Shown one piece after another: positions 7,946-17,243 of a DNA stretch of 38,327 nt; position 1 is the stretch's first letter, and each line of letters starts with the position of its first letter. Source of the DNA: Pseudomonadota bacterium (GTDB taxonomy: Bacteria > Pseudomonadota > Alphaproteobacteria > Rhizobiales > Pleomorphomonadaceae); contig JAGSYU010000086.1 of the NCBI GenBank assembly GCA_018262575.1, forward strand, positions 1 to 38,327. Reading direction: 5' to 3'. The position numbers and the translations under genes are program-made. The notes beneath the pieces were generated by a model, which made no database searches, was not told the origin of the DNA, and saw only the letters and a list, made by a program, of their open reading frames with translations.

Positions 7946-8995
7946 TCAGGCTGTCGCCGGTACGAGGGGCGCCTCATCCAGCGTCTCGCCATTGGCGAGG
8001 CGCACATTGTCGAGAAACTGCATCGCCGCCCGCCGCCAGCTGAAGGATAGCGCCAGCTCGCGCGCCGCCGCCCGATCGACGACGAGGGCACCGAGGCAGG
8101 CCGCCCGGAGATCTTCGTCGAGGATGCCGGCATCACTGTCGCCAAGGATGTCGAGCGGGCCCATCACCGGATAGGCGGCAACCGGCAGGCCCGAGGCCAA
8201 AGCCTCCAGAACCACGTTGCCGAAGGTGTCGGTGCGCGAGGGAAACACGAAGACGTCGGCCGAGGCATAGGCGCGGGCGAGGTCCTCGCCAACCTTCACG
8301 CCAACGAAATGGACATCCGGATAGCGCCGCTGGAGGCTGGCCCGCTGCGGCCCATCACCGACCACCACCTTGGACCCCGGCAGATCGAGCGCCAGGAAGG
8401 CTTCGAGGTTCTTTTCGACGGCGACGCGTCCGACGTTGATGAAGATCGGCCGCGGCAGGTCGAACACCCCCTCCTCGGCCGGCCGTGGCCGGAACAGCTC
8501 GGCATCGATGCCGCGCCCCCAGCGCATCAGATTGCGAAAGCCCCGGGCCGACAGTTCCGCCGCCAGCGTCTCGGTGGCGACCATGCAGCCGGCGCCGCCG
8601 TTATGGAAGCGGCGGACGAAGGCGTAGAGCCAGGCTTCCGGCACCGGCAGTCGCGCCGACACATATTCGGGAAAGCGGGTGTGATAGCTCGTCGTATAGG
8701 GCATGCCGTTGCGGCGGCACCACTTGCGCGCCTTGAGGCCGAGCGGCCCTTCGGTGGCGATGTGGACGTAAGACGGCTGGCCGCGTTCGATCTCGCGCGC
8801 CACCCGCCGGTAGGTGGAGATGGTGACCCGGATCTCCGGATAACTCGGCAGCGGCAGCGTCCGGAACAGATCGGGCGTCACCATGGTGACCTCGGCGCCC
8901 ATGGCGATCAGTTCGGCGTTGGTGCGCTCGATCGACCGGACGACGCCGTTGACTTGCGGATGCCAGGCGTCGGTGACGACGGTGATGCGCGTCAT
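7946..8995 (-). CDS. GT4 glycosyltransferase, probable glycolipid synthase of the PlcP-Agt module
   Basis: This 349-residue GT-B fold enzyme has an N-terminal acceptor domain starting ITVVTDAWHPQVNGVVRS and a C-terminal donor domain with GRVAVEKNLEAFL, VVGDGPQR and FPSRTDTFGNVVLEALASGLPVAAYP, the E-x7-E region of GT4 enzymes. It overlaps the stop of the upstream phosphoesterase gene by four bases (ATGA), so the two are translationally coupled. In other proteobacteria the same pair makes diacylglycerol from phospholipids and then glycosylates it during phosphate starvation; I infer that role from the partner and the Pho box. A different acceptor, such as an envelope polysaccharide or mannolipid, remains possible. 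Confidence 0.82.
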   Translation of the reverse strand: MTRITVVTDAWHPQVNGVVRSIERTNAELIAMGAEVTMVTPDLFRTLPLPSYPEIRVTISTYRRVAREIERGQPSYVHIATEGPLGLKARKWCRRNGMPYTTSYHTRFPEYVSARLPVPEAWLYAFVRRFHNGGAGCMVATETLAAELSARGFRNLMRWGRGIDAELFRPRPAEEGVFDLPRPIFINVGRVAVEKNLEAFLALDLPGSKVVVGDGPQRASLQRRYPDVHFVGVKVGEDLARAYASADVFVFPSRTDTFGNVVLEALASGLPVAAYPVMGPLDILGDSDAGILDEDLRAACLGALVVDRAAARELALSFSWRRAAMQFLDNVRLANGETLDEAPLVPATA

Positions 8996-9717
8996 TCCGC
9001 GGCCTCGGCGCGCGGCAGCATCAGGGGCGTCTGGCGCTCGTGCTCCATGTTGACGTAGGCGATGCCGTTCATGTCGCGCATGCTGGCGTGGTGGATGTGG
9101 CCGCAGATAACGCCGTCGGCGCCGACGCGCCGCGCCTCATAAGCCAGCGCATCCTCGAAAGCGCCGATGAAATTGACGGCGTTCTTCACCTTGAATTTGG
9201 CCCAGGCCGACAGCGACCAGTAGGGCAGCCCGACAAAGCGCCTGACCTTGTTGAGCCAGGTGTTGGTCCACAGCGCCATCTCGTAGGCCCAGTCGCCGAA
9301 ATAGGCGAGCCAGCGGGCATGCCGCACCACCACGTCGAACTGATCGCCGTGGATGACCAGGAAGCGGCGTCCGTCGGCCGCCTCATGTATGCAGCGGTCC
9401 ATCACTTCGACACCGCCGAAATGCGTGCCGAGATAGCCGCGCAGGAATTCGTCGTGGTTGCCGGGAATGTAGACGACGCGCGCACCCTTGCGCGCCTTGC
9501 GGAGCAGCTTCTGGACAACGTCGTTGTGGCTCTGCGTCCAGAACCAGGAGCGGCGCATCCGCCAGCCATCGACGATATCCCCAACGAGATAGATCGTCTC
9601 CGCCTCATGGATCCGCATGAAGTCGAGCAAAAGATCGGCCTGGCAGTCGCGTGTGCCGAGATGAATGTCCGACAGGAACAGCGCTCTGAGGCTTCGGGTA
9701 GTATTGGCGTCGGTCAT
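8992..9717 (-). CDS. plcP: Calcineurin-like metallophosphoesterase, probable phospholipase C PlcP
   Basis: The 241-residue enzyme carries the dimetal phosphoesterase motifs in order: D17-x-H19 (LSDIHLGT), GDIVDGW (D47), GNHDE (N87, H88), VIHGDQFD and GHIHHA. Such proteins are often labelled UDP-2,3-diacylglucosamine hydrolase (LpxH-like). However, the family member PlcP of Sinorhizobium meliloti is a phospholipase C that removes phospho-head groups from membrane lipids when phosphate is short. The partner glycosyltransferase and the Pho box upstream favour PlcP. The start is the ATG at 9717, which overlaps the stop of a 20-codon leader ORF and has no Shine-Dalgarno of its own. In-frame starts at 9741 (ATG) and 9768 (TTG) also exist; the TTG is 16 bases from the only strong Shine-Dalgarno. 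Confidence 0.85.
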   Translation of the reverse strand: MTDANTTRSLRALFLSDIHLGTRDCQADLLLDFMRIHEAETIYLVGDIVDGWRMRRSWFWTQSHNDVVQKLLRKARKGARVVYIPGNHDEFLRGYLGTHFGGVEVMDRCIHEAADGRRFLVIHGDQFDVVVRHARWLAYFGDWAYEMALWTNTWLNKVRRFVGLPYWSLSAWAKFKVKNAVNFIGAFEDALAYEARRVGADGVICGHIHHASMRDMNGIAYVNMEHERQTPLMLPRAEAAE

Positions 9718-9776
9718 GGCAAACAAAGATGCGTGCCGCATCTTCTCCGAGGCGGGAATCGACGGCAAATCGCCAT
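9714..9776 (-). CDS. Predicted 20-residue leader peptide coupled to plcP
   Basis: The ATG at 9776 has a perfect AGGAGG at 9785-9790 with an 8-base spacer, the best ribosome binding site in this leader. The peptide reads MAICRRFPPRRRCGTHLCLP, and its TGA (9716-9714) overlaps the plcP ATG (9717-9715) as ATGA. Terminating ribosomes would therefore sit on the plcP start. This is a coding prediction from signals alone; the peptide matches nothing I know. The competing reading is that plcP starts further upstream in its own frame. Confidence 0.5.
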   Translation of the reverse strand: MAICRRFPPRRRCGTHLCLP

Positions 9777-9804
9777 TCCCGATACCTCCTTTTGTCCTGC
9801 CAGC

Positions 9805-9822
9805 TTCTCAGTTTTATGACAG
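9805..9822 (-). promoter_or_regulatory. Pho box upstream of plcP
   Basis: On the minus strand the sequence is CTGTCATAAAACTGAGAA. The first half-site matches the PhoB consensus CTGTCAT at 7 of 7 positions, the AT-rich 4-base spacer fits, and the second half-site keeps CTG plus one more position. It lies 14 bases upstream of the AGGAGG and 87 bases upstream of the plcP ATG. A recognisable -10 downstream of it is weak. It predicts PhoB activation under phosphate limitation. Confidence 0.7.
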
Positions 9823-9879
9823 AGGCACCTATTCGCCTCCGGATGGCCTCCGGAGGACCCCGTTTCCCCCAAATACGAA

Positions 9880-9903
9880 GCGGCCCGGTGGAAGCCGGGC
9901 CGC
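9880..9903 (-). terminator. Intrinsic terminator of pgl
   Basis: A perfect 9-bp stem GCGGCCCGG (9880-9888) and CCGGGCCGC (9895-9903) has a 6-base loop. On the minus strand it is followed by TTCGTATTT. It lies 27 bases past the pgl stop and insulates the plcP promoter from pgl transcription. Confidence 0.75.
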
Positions 9904-9930
9904 GCTATCGGACAGATCGATCCGGGCCGA

Positions 9931-10623
9931 TCACGGGCACCAGAGGACTTTCACCAGCTTTTCCGAGTTGAGCAGGCTACGCACCGGCATCTCCAGCACG
10001 TCGTCGCCAGCCACCGCCTTCTCGAAAGCGGCGCGCTTCTCGGTGCCTTCGATATGCAGCAGGATTTCGTCGGCAGCGAGCAGCAACGGCAGCGTCAGCG
10101 TGATGCGCGGCTCGATCGCCGCTTCGGCGCGGATCGCCATCACCTGCGCCTTGCAATCGGGCGAATTGGCGGCCGCCAGGTTGTCGCCACCGGGATAGAA
10201 CGACGCGGTGTGGCCGTCATCCCCCATGCCAAGCACCACGGCGGCGAACGGCAGCGGCAGATCGGCGATCACCTTGCCAACTTCGGCCACCGCCTCCTCA
10301 GGCGTCGGCACCGGCCGGTAGAGAGGCACGAACTCGATGTTGCTGAGCGGTCCCTTCAAGAGATGACGGCGGGCGAGGCCGGCATTGGAGCGCACGTCCG
10401 TTTCCGGCACCCAGCGCTCGTCGACCAGCGTCACCACCACGTCGTTCCATGGCATGCGGTAGCGCGACAGCGCCTCCAGGAACCGCACCGGCGTCTTGCC
10501 GCCCGACAACGCCAGCGCTGCCTTGCCGTGCAGGCGGATGGTATGGGCGAGCGCGCCAGCGACCTCGACGGTCAAGGCGTCGGCGAGCGCCTCGCCATTC
10601 TCGAACTCTTGAAACTCGTACAT
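9931..10623 (-). CDS. pgl: 6-phosphogluconolactonase
   Basis: This enzyme hydrolyses 6-phosphoglucono-1,5-lactone to 6-phosphogluconate, the step after glucose-6-phosphate dehydrogenase in the oxidative pentose phosphate and Entner-Doudoroff routes. The 230-residue protein shows the family's AALALSGGKTPVRF phosphate-binding loop, LVDERWVPETDVRSNAGL and VVLGMGDDGHTASFYPG. The start ATG at 10623 has GGAGG with a 7-base spacer; the frame upstream of it is not conserved. It follows pgi after 189 bases that contain a terminator, so it probably has its own promoter. zwf, its usual neighbour, is not in the window. Confidence 0.95.
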   Translation of the reverse strand: MYEFQEFENGEALADALTVEVAGALAHTIRLHGKAALALSGGKTPVRFLEALSRYRMPWNDVVVTLVDERWVPETDVRSNAGLARRHLLKGPLSNIEFVPLYRPVPTPEEAVAEVGKVIADLPLPFAAVVLGMGDDGHTASFYPGGDNLAAANSPDCKAQVMAIRAEAAIEPRITLTLPLLLAADEILLHIEGTEKRAAFEKAVAGDDVLEMPVRSLLNSEKLVKVLWCP

Positions 10624-10743
10624 CCGTTCCTCCAGATCGGCGATGCATGACGCCGTCGGCTTGTCATCGGCTGGACGGCAATTCGGCCAAGTCAACGGAC
10701 GATGCCGTGCCGGCCAGCTTTCCCCTTGCTCAAATATACACAA

Positions 10744-10767
10744 TCGGCCGGCGTTAGCACCGGCCGA
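10744..10767 (-). terminator. Intrinsic terminator of pgi
   Basis: A perfect 8-bp stem TCGGCCGG (10744-10751) and CCGGCCGA (10760-10767) has an 8-base loop. On the minus strand it is followed by a T-rich run (TTGTGTATATTT). It lies 45 bases past the pgi stop, between pgi and pgl. Confidence 0.75.
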
Positions 10768-10812
10768 CTTTCTGCAATCCCTACTAACCTGTATTGATCG
10801 CGGCGCAATCTA

Positions 10813-12456
<1,644 letters not shown>

Positions 12457-12643
12457 TTCACGCACTCCCATGCCGGGCCATTGCCCGCTTCTGTTCCGCC
12501 GATTGGCTCGGGATATTACGGAGAGGACGAGAGCAAGGCTAGTACCTTCGTCTAGGTTTGAATGCGAACTCGAGCCAAATATCGCGGCAAACCATTGAAA
12601 TTCCGGTGGGAAAGGGCACCGTCGAGAAACGGTGGCCGTGTGC

Positions 12644-13441
12644 TTACCACCAGGCGTGGAAGTGGTGCACCGGGCCGTGGCCGTGGCCGATCTCGAGCCG
12701 GTCGGCGGCAACGATGGCCGCCGTGACATAGGCCTTGGCGTCGGTGACGGCGGCGGCGAGGTCGAGCCCCTTGGCGAGACCGGCGGCGATGGCCGACGAT
12801 AGCGTGCAGCCGGTGCCGTGGGTGTTGCGCGTCGCGTGGCGCGGCGCCCTCAGCCAGTGCGCGCCCTCCCCGTCGAGGAACAGGTCGGCGCTGTCGGCGC
12901 CCGTGCCATGGCCACCCTTGACCAGCACGGCCGTCGGGCCGAGCGACAGCAACTCGCGTGCCGCCGCCAGCATGTCCTCGGGTGTGTCGTCGACCGTCCG
13001 GCCGAGCAGCTTGCCGGCCTCCGGCAGGTTGGGGGTGATGAGGCTGGCCAGCGGGAACAGCTCGTCGCGCAGCGTTGCCACCGCCTCGGCCTTGAGCAGG
13101 CTGTCGCCCGACGTCGCCACCATCACAGGGTCGAGGACGATGCGGCTCTGCCGGTAATCCCTGAGGCCGGCCGCCACGGTGCGGATCAGCTCCGGGCTGG
13201 CCAGCATGCCGATCTTCACCGCCCCGACGGCGAGGTCGGAGAACACGGCGTCAATCTCGGCACGGACGAAGTCGGCCGGCGCCTCGTGGATCGCCGTGAC
13301 GCCGCGCGTGTTCTGCGCCGTCAGCGCCGTGATCACCGACGCGCCATAGACGCCCAGCGCCGAGAAGGTCTTGAGGTCGGCCTGGATGCCGGCGCCGCCG
13401 CTCGAATCCGACCCGGCGATGGTGACCGCGATCGCCGTCAT
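12644..13441 (-). CDS. thiD: Hydroxymethylpyrimidine/phosphomethylpyrimidine kinase
   Basis: ThiD phosphorylates HMP and then HMP-P to HMP-PP for thiamine synthesis. The 265-residue ribokinase-fold protein has [39 protein letters not shown] at the N-terminus, [32 protein letters not shown] and the anion hole/catalytic stretch [20 protein letters not shown]. The C-terminus [14 protein letters not shown] is the usual tail in this group. Its ATG overlaps the thiE stop by 4 bases. It is the last gene of thiO-thiE-thiD. Confidence 0.96.
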   Translation of the reverse strand: MTAIAVTIAGSDSSGGAGIQADLKTFSALGVYGASVITALTAQNTRGVTAIHEAPADFVRAEIDAVFSDLAVGAVKIGMLASPELIRTVAAGLRDYRQSRIVLDPVMVATSGDSLLKAEAVATLRDELFPLASLITPNLPEAGKLLGRTVDDTPEDMLAAARELLSLGPTAVLVKGGHGTGADSADLFLDGEGAHWLRAPRHATRNTHGTGCTLSSAIAAGLAKGLDLAAAVTDAKAYVTAAIVAADRLEIGHGHGPVHHFHAWW

Positions 13442-14046
13442 GCCCGTGTCTCCCAGGTCCTGGCCGCGGCGAGCCACAGTCCGAGCCGCGCCTCCGGATC
13501 GGCCGCCGACAGCACGTCGGAGATCACCGCCACGCTGTCGGCGCCAGCGGTCCAGCAGATCGGCGCCCGGTCGAGCGAGATGCCGCCGATCGCCACCAGC
13601 GGCCGCCGAGCGATGCGCTTCCACTCGGCGAGCAACTCTGGCCCGCTCTCCGGCGCCGCATCGTCCTTGGAAACGGTTGACCAGATCGGCCCGAGCGCCA
13701 CGTGATGCGGATCGACGGCAAGCGCCCGGTCGAGCTCTGCCCGGTTGGCGGTGGAGACGCCGAAACGGATGCCGGCGGCGCGGATCGCCTTGAGGTCGGC
13801 GCTGTCCAAATCCTCTTGACCGAGGTGCAGCCACTCGGCGCCGAATTCGATCGCCTCCTGCCAGTGATCGTTGACCACGCACAGGGCACCGGCGGCCTTG
13901 CAGAGGGCCAGCGAGTCGGCAATTTCCCGCCGCCGCGTCTCGGCATCGGGCGCCTTGGTGCGGATCTGTACCAGCTTCAGCCCGAGCGGCAGCAGACGCG
14001 GCAGCCAGGCGGCGCGATCGATGATGAGATAGAAGCGGTCAAGCAT
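13438..14046 (-). CDS. thiE: Thiamine-phosphate synthase
   Basis: ThiE joins HMP-PP and thiazole phosphate to give thiamine phosphate. The 202-residue TIM barrel starts MLDRFYLIIDR and shows LGLKLVQIRTK, CVVNDHWQEAIEFGAEWLHLGQEDL (the pyrophosphate/Mg binding region), FGVSTANRAELDRAL, HVALGPIWSTVSK and PLVAIGGISLD. An ATG seven codons upstream (14067) is also in frame. It starts 35 bases after the thiO stop; thiS and thiG, which commonly lie between thiO and thiE in alphaproteobacteria, are absent. Confidence 0.93.
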   Translation of the reverse strand: MLDRFYLIIDRAAWLPRLLPLGLKLVQIRTKAPDAETRRREIADSLALCKAAGALCVVNDHWQEAIEFGAEWLHLGQEDLDSADLKAIRAAGIRFGVSTANRAELDRALAVDPHHVALGPIWSTVSKDDAAPESGPELLAEWKRIARRPLVAIGGISLDRAPICWTAGADSVAVISDVLSAADPEARLGLWLAAARTWETRA

Positions 14047-14081
14047 CGGATGTCCATTTGAAGGCAAAAACGAGGGTGGGA

Positions 14082-15107
14082 TCAGTGGCGCATCGGCCGG
14101 CTGGCGTGGATGACCTTGGTCGCCTGCGTGTAGATGACCCTGAGAAGATCCTCGGCGATGGCCGGCGCCACCATCCAGCCATAGCGGTAAAGGCCGTTGA
14201 TGGCGATGACGCGGTCGCCGACCGACACCTTCGGCACTCCGTTCATCAGCACCGGCATCAGGCCCGAGCGCAGCTCCATCACTTCGGCCTCGGCGAAAGC
14301 CGGCAGCAACGACACCGCGTGGGCCATCAGTTCGCCGGCCGAGCGCACCGACACGCCGCTACGGTCGTCGTCGACGGTGGTGGAGCCGATCACGTAGACG
14401 CCCTGGCCGCGCGGCGTCACATAGAGGGCATGCCGGTTGTGCAAGAGGCGGATCGGCCGGTTGAACTCGATCTTGTGGTTGCGCACCACGGCCATTTCCG
14501 CCGTGACGGCCCTGAGTTCGGGAAAGCGGTCGCGTGCGCCGAGGCCGCGCGTGTCGACGATGCGCTCGGCCTGAAGGCTGTCTATCGTGCCGATCCAGTC
14601 GAAGCGGATCCTGATGCCGCCCGCCTCAAGCACGTCTTTGAGGCCGGAGAACAAGGTGCGCGGATCGGCATGCGCTGCCTGCGGGAAATACATGCCCCGG
14701 CCGTAGATGCCGGCGAGCGACGGCTCGAGGTCGGCGATCCGCTCCTCGTCGACCCAGTCGTAATTGAGGACGAAGGCGGAGTAATCGTCGAGCGCCGTCG
14801 GCTGGCGCCGGTTGCCGAGCACCAGCGCCCCCTTGACGGTGAGGTTGGGGATCAGCGTTGGCCACAGGTCGAGCGAGCGACGCCCAAGGTCAACGATGGT
14901 GGCGTCGGCACCGTCGGCCTCGCAGTCGGGCGCCAGAACGCCGGTTCCGTTCCAGGCCGGCGATGCGGAAAAATCGCTCTGCCGCTCGTAGACCGCCACC
15001 TTGAGGCCGGCACGAGCGCATACCAGGGCCGTGACGAGTCCCATGGGACCAGCGCCAACGATCGCCACGTCAACCATGTCGCGCTTGCCGTTCGCAATCT
15101 CGCTCAT
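14082..15107 (-). CDS. thiO: Glycine oxidase ThiO
   Basis: ThiO oxidises glycine to the imine that ThiG needs for the thiazole ring. The 341-residue flavoprotein has an N-terminal FAD-binding fold, VDVAIVGAGPMGLVTALVCARAGLKVAVYE, then WNGTGVLAPDCEADGADATIVDLG, ADPRTLFSGL, RLLHNRHALYVTPRGQGVYVIGST and GLYRYGWMVAPAIAEDLLRV, all matching rhizobial ThiO. ATG at 15107 is preceded by GAGAG; an ATG at 15077 begins exactly at the FAD fold and is an alternative. The 5' end overlaps the 3' end of the DMT gene. Confidence 0.9.
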   Translation of the reverse strand: MSEIANGKRDMVDVAIVGAGPMGLVTALVCARAGLKVAVYERQSDFSASPAWNGTGVLAPDCEADGADATIVDLGRRSLDLWPTLIPNLTVKGALVLGNRRQPTALDDYSAFVLNYDWVDEERIADLEPSLAGIYGRGMYFPQAAHADPRTLFSGLKDVLEAGGIRIRFDWIGTIDSLQAERIVDTRGLGARDRFPELRAVTAEMAVVRNHKIEFNRPIRLLHNRHALYVTPRGQGVYVIGSTTVDDDRSGVSVRSAGELMAHAVSLLPAFAEAEVMELRSGLMPVLMNGVPKVSVGDRVIAINGLYRYGWMVAPAIAEDLLRVIYTQATKVIHASRPMRH

Positions 15108-16167
15108 CAAACGTCTCTCGCGTCGGAGAATTGCCCTTTGGCTCGGGGACTTTATTGGCCCGCGGCCAAGGGAGTGTCAACGCCAACCGATCAGCCCAGG
15201 GCAACCATTTGAGGCCGCATCCGGCAACTTCCGGCGCCAAGCGGGTCGGCGTGTCGGCGCTCCTCGCCTTCGCCTTGGCTTCCAGGATGCCGAGACGTCG
15301 CTCGCGCCAAACCACGAACACGCCGGAGGCGATCACCACCAGCGAGCCGGCCACCACCACCACCGTCGGCACGTCACCGAACACCAGATAGGACAGAACG
15401 ACGATCCAGATCATGTTGATGTAGTCGAGGGGGGCAATGACCGAGGCCTCGGCGAGGCGATAGGACTGCGTCATCAGCACCTGACCGATGCCGCCGAACA
15501 GACCGGCGACGATCAGCATGGCGGCGTCGGAAAAGCTTGGCACCACCCAGCCGAAGGGGAGCGTCACAAAGGAAAACACCGAGCCGCAGGCCAGGAAGTA
15601 GAAGACGATAGCGCCGGTGGTCTCGGTCGCCGTCAGCTCGCGCACGGTAACGGCGGCAACCGCCCCCAGCACTGCCGAGGCGAGCGCGCAGGCCGCCCCG
15701 ATCGCCCGGTCGCCCTGGAACCCGATGCCAAAGCCATTGAGTTGTTCGGACAGCACGATCAACACGCCAACAAAGCCGATGCCGACCGCCGCCCAGCGGA
15801 AGCTCCTGACGCGCTCGTGCAGGATAAGCGCCGCGAAACAAACGCCAAACAGTGGACCGGAATAGCTGATGGCGGTGGCGTCGGGCAGCGGCAGGTAGGA
15901 CACCGCCGTGAACCAGCAGAACATCGACACCGTGCCGACCACCGACCGCCGCACGTGGCCGAGCGGCTTCTTGGTCTTGAGCGAGGCGGGAAAAACGCCG
16001 AGCACGGCGAGATAGACCACCACCGGGATGATGCCGAAGAAGGAGCGGGCGAACAGCACTTCGCCCGGCGGAACGCGGCTCGACGCCAGCTTGATCAGCG
16101 TCAGCATGATGGCGAAAGCTATGGTCGAGGCAAGCTTGAAGAGAATGCCCGCGGCAGTCGACGACAT
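15070..16167 (-). CDS. EamA/DMT-family transporter
   Basis: This 365-residue inner-membrane exporter is built from two EamA halves of about five helices each. The first begins LASTIAFAIMLTLIKLASSRVPPGEVLFARS; the second includes FGGIGQVLMTQSYRLAEASVIAPLDYINMIW. The transport domain ends near VVVVAGSLVVIASGVFVVWRERR at about residue 300. The final roughly 65 residues are polar, unlike the family, and overlap both the thiO promoter and the first bases of thiO. The start is ATG 16167; the GTG seven codons upstream overlaps its ribosome binding site (AGGAG). The substrate is unknown; family members export amino acids or drugs. Confidence 0.88.
   Translation of the reverse strand: MSSTAAGILFKLASTIAFAIMLTLIKLASSRVPPGEVLFARSFFGIIPVVVYLAVLGVFPASLKTKKPLGHVRRSVVGTVSMFCWFTAVSYLPLPDATAISYSGPLFGVCFAALILHERVRSFRWAAVGIGFVGVLIVLSEQLNGFGIGFQGDRAIGAACALASAVLGAVAAVTVRELTATETTGAIVFYFLACGSVFSFVTLPFGWVVPSFSDAAMLIVAGLFGGIGQVLMTQSYRLAEASVIAPLDYINMIWIVVLSYLVFGDVPTVVVVAGSLVVIASGVFVVWRERRLGILEAKAKARSADTPTRLAPEVAGCGLKWLPWADRLALTLPWPRANKVPEPKGNSPTRETFDERDCERQARHG
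15151..15180 (-). promoter_or_regulatory. Candidate promoter of thiO-thiE-thiD
   Basis: On the minus strand a perfect -35 TTGACA (15180-15175) is followed, after 18 bases, by AATAAA (15156-15151) as a weak -10. The start of transcription would be about 35 bases before the thiO ATG. I see none of the conserved blocks of a TPP riboswitch in this leader, which would be too short to hold one. The promoter lies inside the 3' end of the DMT gene. Confidence 0.45.
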
Positions 16168-16269
16168 GGAAAAGGCAGCTCCTTGCACAGCCGCTTATAC
16201 AGAGATTTGCCGCGGGACCAAGCCCCGATTTATCATATTTTTGGGCATCCGCGATGCACTTGGCACGCC

Positions 16270-17148
16270 TCAGGCCAGGTGCGCCTTCAGGAAATCGACC
16301 GTCCTCGTCCAGGCGAGATCGGCCGCCGCCTTGTCATAGCGCGCCGCCGAGGTGTCGTTGTTGAAGGCGTGGTTGACGTTCGGATAGACGTGAATCTCGT
16401 AGGTCTTGCCGGCCGCCTTCAGCGCCGTTTCGAACACCGGTATGCCGGCATTGATGCGGTCATCAAGGCCGGCGTAGTGCAGAAGCAGCGGCGCCTTGAT
16501 GGCGGCCACCGTTTCGGCCACCGGCTGGGCACCGTAATAGGACACGGCGGCGCCGAGGTCGGGATCGGCCACCGCCGTCTGCAGCGACAGCCCGCCGCCC
16601 CAGCAGAAGCCGACACTGCCGGACTTGCCGTTGCCGCCCTCGTGGCCGCGCAGGAACGTCGCGGCCGCCACGGCATTGCCCACGGCCTTCGCCCTGTCGA
16701 GCCCGCCGATCAGGTCGCGCGCCTTATCCTCATCCGCGGGCGTGCCGCCGGCCGGCGACAGGAAGTCCGGCGCCAGCACCAGAAAACCTTCGAGCGCCAG
16801 GCGGCGGGCGACATCCTCGATATGGCCGTTCAGCCCGCGGTTCTCGTGGATGACCATCACCGCCGGCAGCGGCCCGGTCGTCGCCTTGGCGCGGACGAGG
16901 TAGCCCTTCATCGGCCCGCCGTCGCCGGCAAACTCGATCGTCGACGCATCGAGCCGATCGTCGGCCGCCTCAACGACGGCCGCCTTGGCCTGCCCGGCCT
17001 CGATCAGCGGCACGATGGCCGCTGCCGCCGCGCTCGAACCGGCCAGCTTGCCCAGCTTTTCCATGAAGCCGCGGCGGTCGAGCGTCAGGTGGGTGTATTC
17101 GTCATAGAGACGGATCATGTCCTGCGTGATGACGATGCGTTCGCTCAT
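16270..17148 (-). CDS. Dienelactone hydrolase family protein with Tat-like N-terminus
   Basis: This 292-residue alpha/beta hydrolase has the family's catalytic triad: C182 in GFCWGGG, D229/D230 in GLDDRI and H260 in NVNHAF, plus E102 in IHENRG. Residues 24-56 read DRRGFMEKLGKLAGSSAAAA and then a hydrophobic stretch ending QAKA. This resembles a twin-arginine signal placed after a 23-residue lead, so the mature enzyme may be periplasmic. The start is ATG 17148 with GGGAG upstream. Dienelactone hydrolases open cyclic esters in aromatic degradation, but no such pathway is present here, so the substrate is unknown. Confidence 0.88.
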   Translation of the reverse strand: MSERIVITQDMIRLYDEYTHLTLDRRGFMEKLGKLAGSSAAAAAIVPLIEAGQAKAAVVEAADDRLDASTIEFAGDGGPMKGYLVRAKATTGPLPAVMVIHENRGLNGHIEDVARRLALEGFLVLAPDFLSPAGGTPADEDKARDLIGGLDRAKAVGNAVAAATFLRGHEGGNGKSGSVGFCWGGGLSLQTAVADPDLGAAVSYYGAQPVAETVAAIKAPLLLHYAGLDDRINAGIPVFETALKAAGKTYEIHVYPNVNHAFNNDTSAARYDKAAADLAWTRTVDFLKAHLA

Positions 17149-17243
17149 GTCGGTGCTCCCTCGGGAAGGCGCCCCCACGCCGATACCGACAGTCAGGTAT
17201 TTTTCCTGATGTGTAAACCGCGTATTTGCTCGGCTCGCGTCAC

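Noticed and set aside
12472-12729. 86-residue N-terminal extension of Pgi
   Set aside because: It overlaps the thiD coding end, has no family similarity, and a GGAG-preceded ATG exists at 12456 giving the standard length.
15107-15250. TPP riboswitch before thiO
   Set aside because: The conserved thi-box blocks are not visible, and the leader from the candidate promoter is only about 35 bases.
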